Assembly: GCF_963678635.1 (NCBI RefSeq) | Contig: NC_087063.1 | Coordinates: 33,292,682 to 33,356,681, forward strand | Direction of reading: 5' to 3' | DNA from: Symsagittifera roscoffensis | Taxonomy: Eukaryota; Xenacoelomorpha; Acoela; Convolutidae | DNA: 64,000 nt | Shown here: positions 63,345 to 64,000 of the stretch, one piece after another | Position numbering within the stretch: the stretch's first letter is position 1 | Layout: each line of letters opens with the position of its first letter | The notes under the pieces: generated by a model | Told to the model about the DNA's origin: nothing | The model's database searches: none | The model's input: only the letters and a program-made list of their open reading frames with translations | Program-made: the position numbers and the translations under genes

Positions 63345-64000
63345 TTTGCTGTAAACGCAGAAAAAGTAACAATAGGCTTTGATTTAGTGCTAGACAATTA
63401 TGTTTATATTGTCATCTCAAATGTCCACATACTCAAGAGAGTGCCAAAACAGAGTGTCAAATCCTATCGGACAAAATAAAAGACTTCCTTTACAATACAG
63501 AGGATGTTACAAAGGCTAATTTTTTAACGTCTTTCTTTTTTGTTTTCGAGCAGCCGAAAAGGAATGGAAGCTAACAAATTACAAGCAAACCACAAGCATG
63601 AGCTGTTATTTTGATGAGTAAAAAAATTGAGCAAATGCCGTTTCACTTCAAAACCCAATCCCCAAGTTTAAAGCCCGCCTCTGAGTGACTTCGAGCAGAG
63701 AAAAAAGCTAATAAGTACTAAGCTCGTTGAAGAAAAAAATAAAAGGAGGGCTGAAGCTTGCTGCTTCGGATGACCAAACTGCTCCTTTTTCAACTACTAA
63801 TTATCAAAAATGTTGTCAAAGCATCCTCGGCAAACTAAATTTGCAGCTCTAAAAGCAGAAATTTTGGCCAATTTTTTGTAACCGAATTCGATCTATACAA
63901 ATCGTTAATGTTTTTTTTTCCGAGCGGATCAGGAGCATCACAGGATAAGTCTTCCTCGCAATTTTAAAGATCTTGTTAGTAAGTCATTGGAAATGCAGGA

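Larger units (their letters stand above)
59482..64000 (+). repeat. 2,682 bp direct tandem duplication (second copy cut by the window end)
   Basis: 59482-62163 and 62164-64000 are direct repeats with an offset of 2,680-2,682 bases and only scattered substitutions and small indels (for example GTGTCGATAA against GTGTCAATAA, GCCGGGCTTG against GCCGGTTTTG). Each unit carries a PHD-finger fragment; the first also shows the complete RT fragment, and the second runs off the window where the RT begins. Confidence 0.93.

Overview
The window is AT-rich invertebrate (metazoan) nuclear DNA that is almost entirely repetitive. Evidence for an animal is one fragment of a Cys-loop (nicotinic-type) receptor gene with GT-AG splicing, plus a zoo of animal transposons: a Jockey/CR1-group LINE, hAT and Tc1/mariner MITEs, a PHD-finger/reverse-transcriptase retroelement and a Ty3/gypsy-type retroelement. 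I cannot name the species. There is no bacterial-style operon, no rRNA, no convincing tRNA and no CRISPR array.

Layout. 0.2-3.9 kb: a minus-strand LINE with ORF1 and ORF2 broken by frameshifts. 4.2-5.6 kb: two exons of a Cys-loop receptor subunit (TM1-TM3, cytoplasmic loop, decayed TM4); the intron and the downstream side hold inverted copies of a ~500 bp repeat called here repeat X, and part of the locus lies in a 1,062 bp tandem duplication (5471-7594). 8-19 kb: noncoding DNA with palindromic ATTATAAT arrays, members of a new-looking TIR family with G/C-run cores, another repeat X, hAT MITEs and a candidate small secreted-peptide gene. 19.6-24.1 kb: a 22-bp GTCG-type satellite with higher-order organisation. 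24-30 kb: more GTCG minisatellites, a perfectly delimited palindromic Tc1/mariner MITE and a repeat X between inverted repeats.

30,135-49,079: an 18.9 kb LTR retroelement, the main object of interest. Two 410 bp LTRs (TG...CA, about 98% identical) are flanked by a TTAT target duplication. The plus strand encodes gag, protease, RT, RNase H and integrase, then two small membrane ORFs and a Pro-rich ORF. The 5' half encodes, on the opposite strand, an envelope-like glycoprotein (Cys-rich ectodomain, membrane anchor, Pro-rich tail) and a second unrecognised protein. The antisense block begins in an inverted copy of the first ~76 bp of the LTR, so the element is ambisense with a 1.2 kb divergent region in the middle. 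Several frameshifts and nonsense codons break the genes.

49-52.4 kb: an inverted pair of repeat X copies and the cleanest TIR/ATTATAAT/G-C-run element. 52.4-64 kb: mostly unrecognised DNA with an hAT MITE and decayed pieces of a retroelement family with PHD finger, an RT with an LDDG catalytic box and an RPD...WD endonuclease-like C-terminus; 59,482 to the window end is a ~2,682 bp direct tandem duplication of part of that element.

The genes do not form one pathway: they are independent selfish elements that inserted around one host receptor gene. Many breaks fall at homopolymers, so some may be assembly indels rather than mutations.
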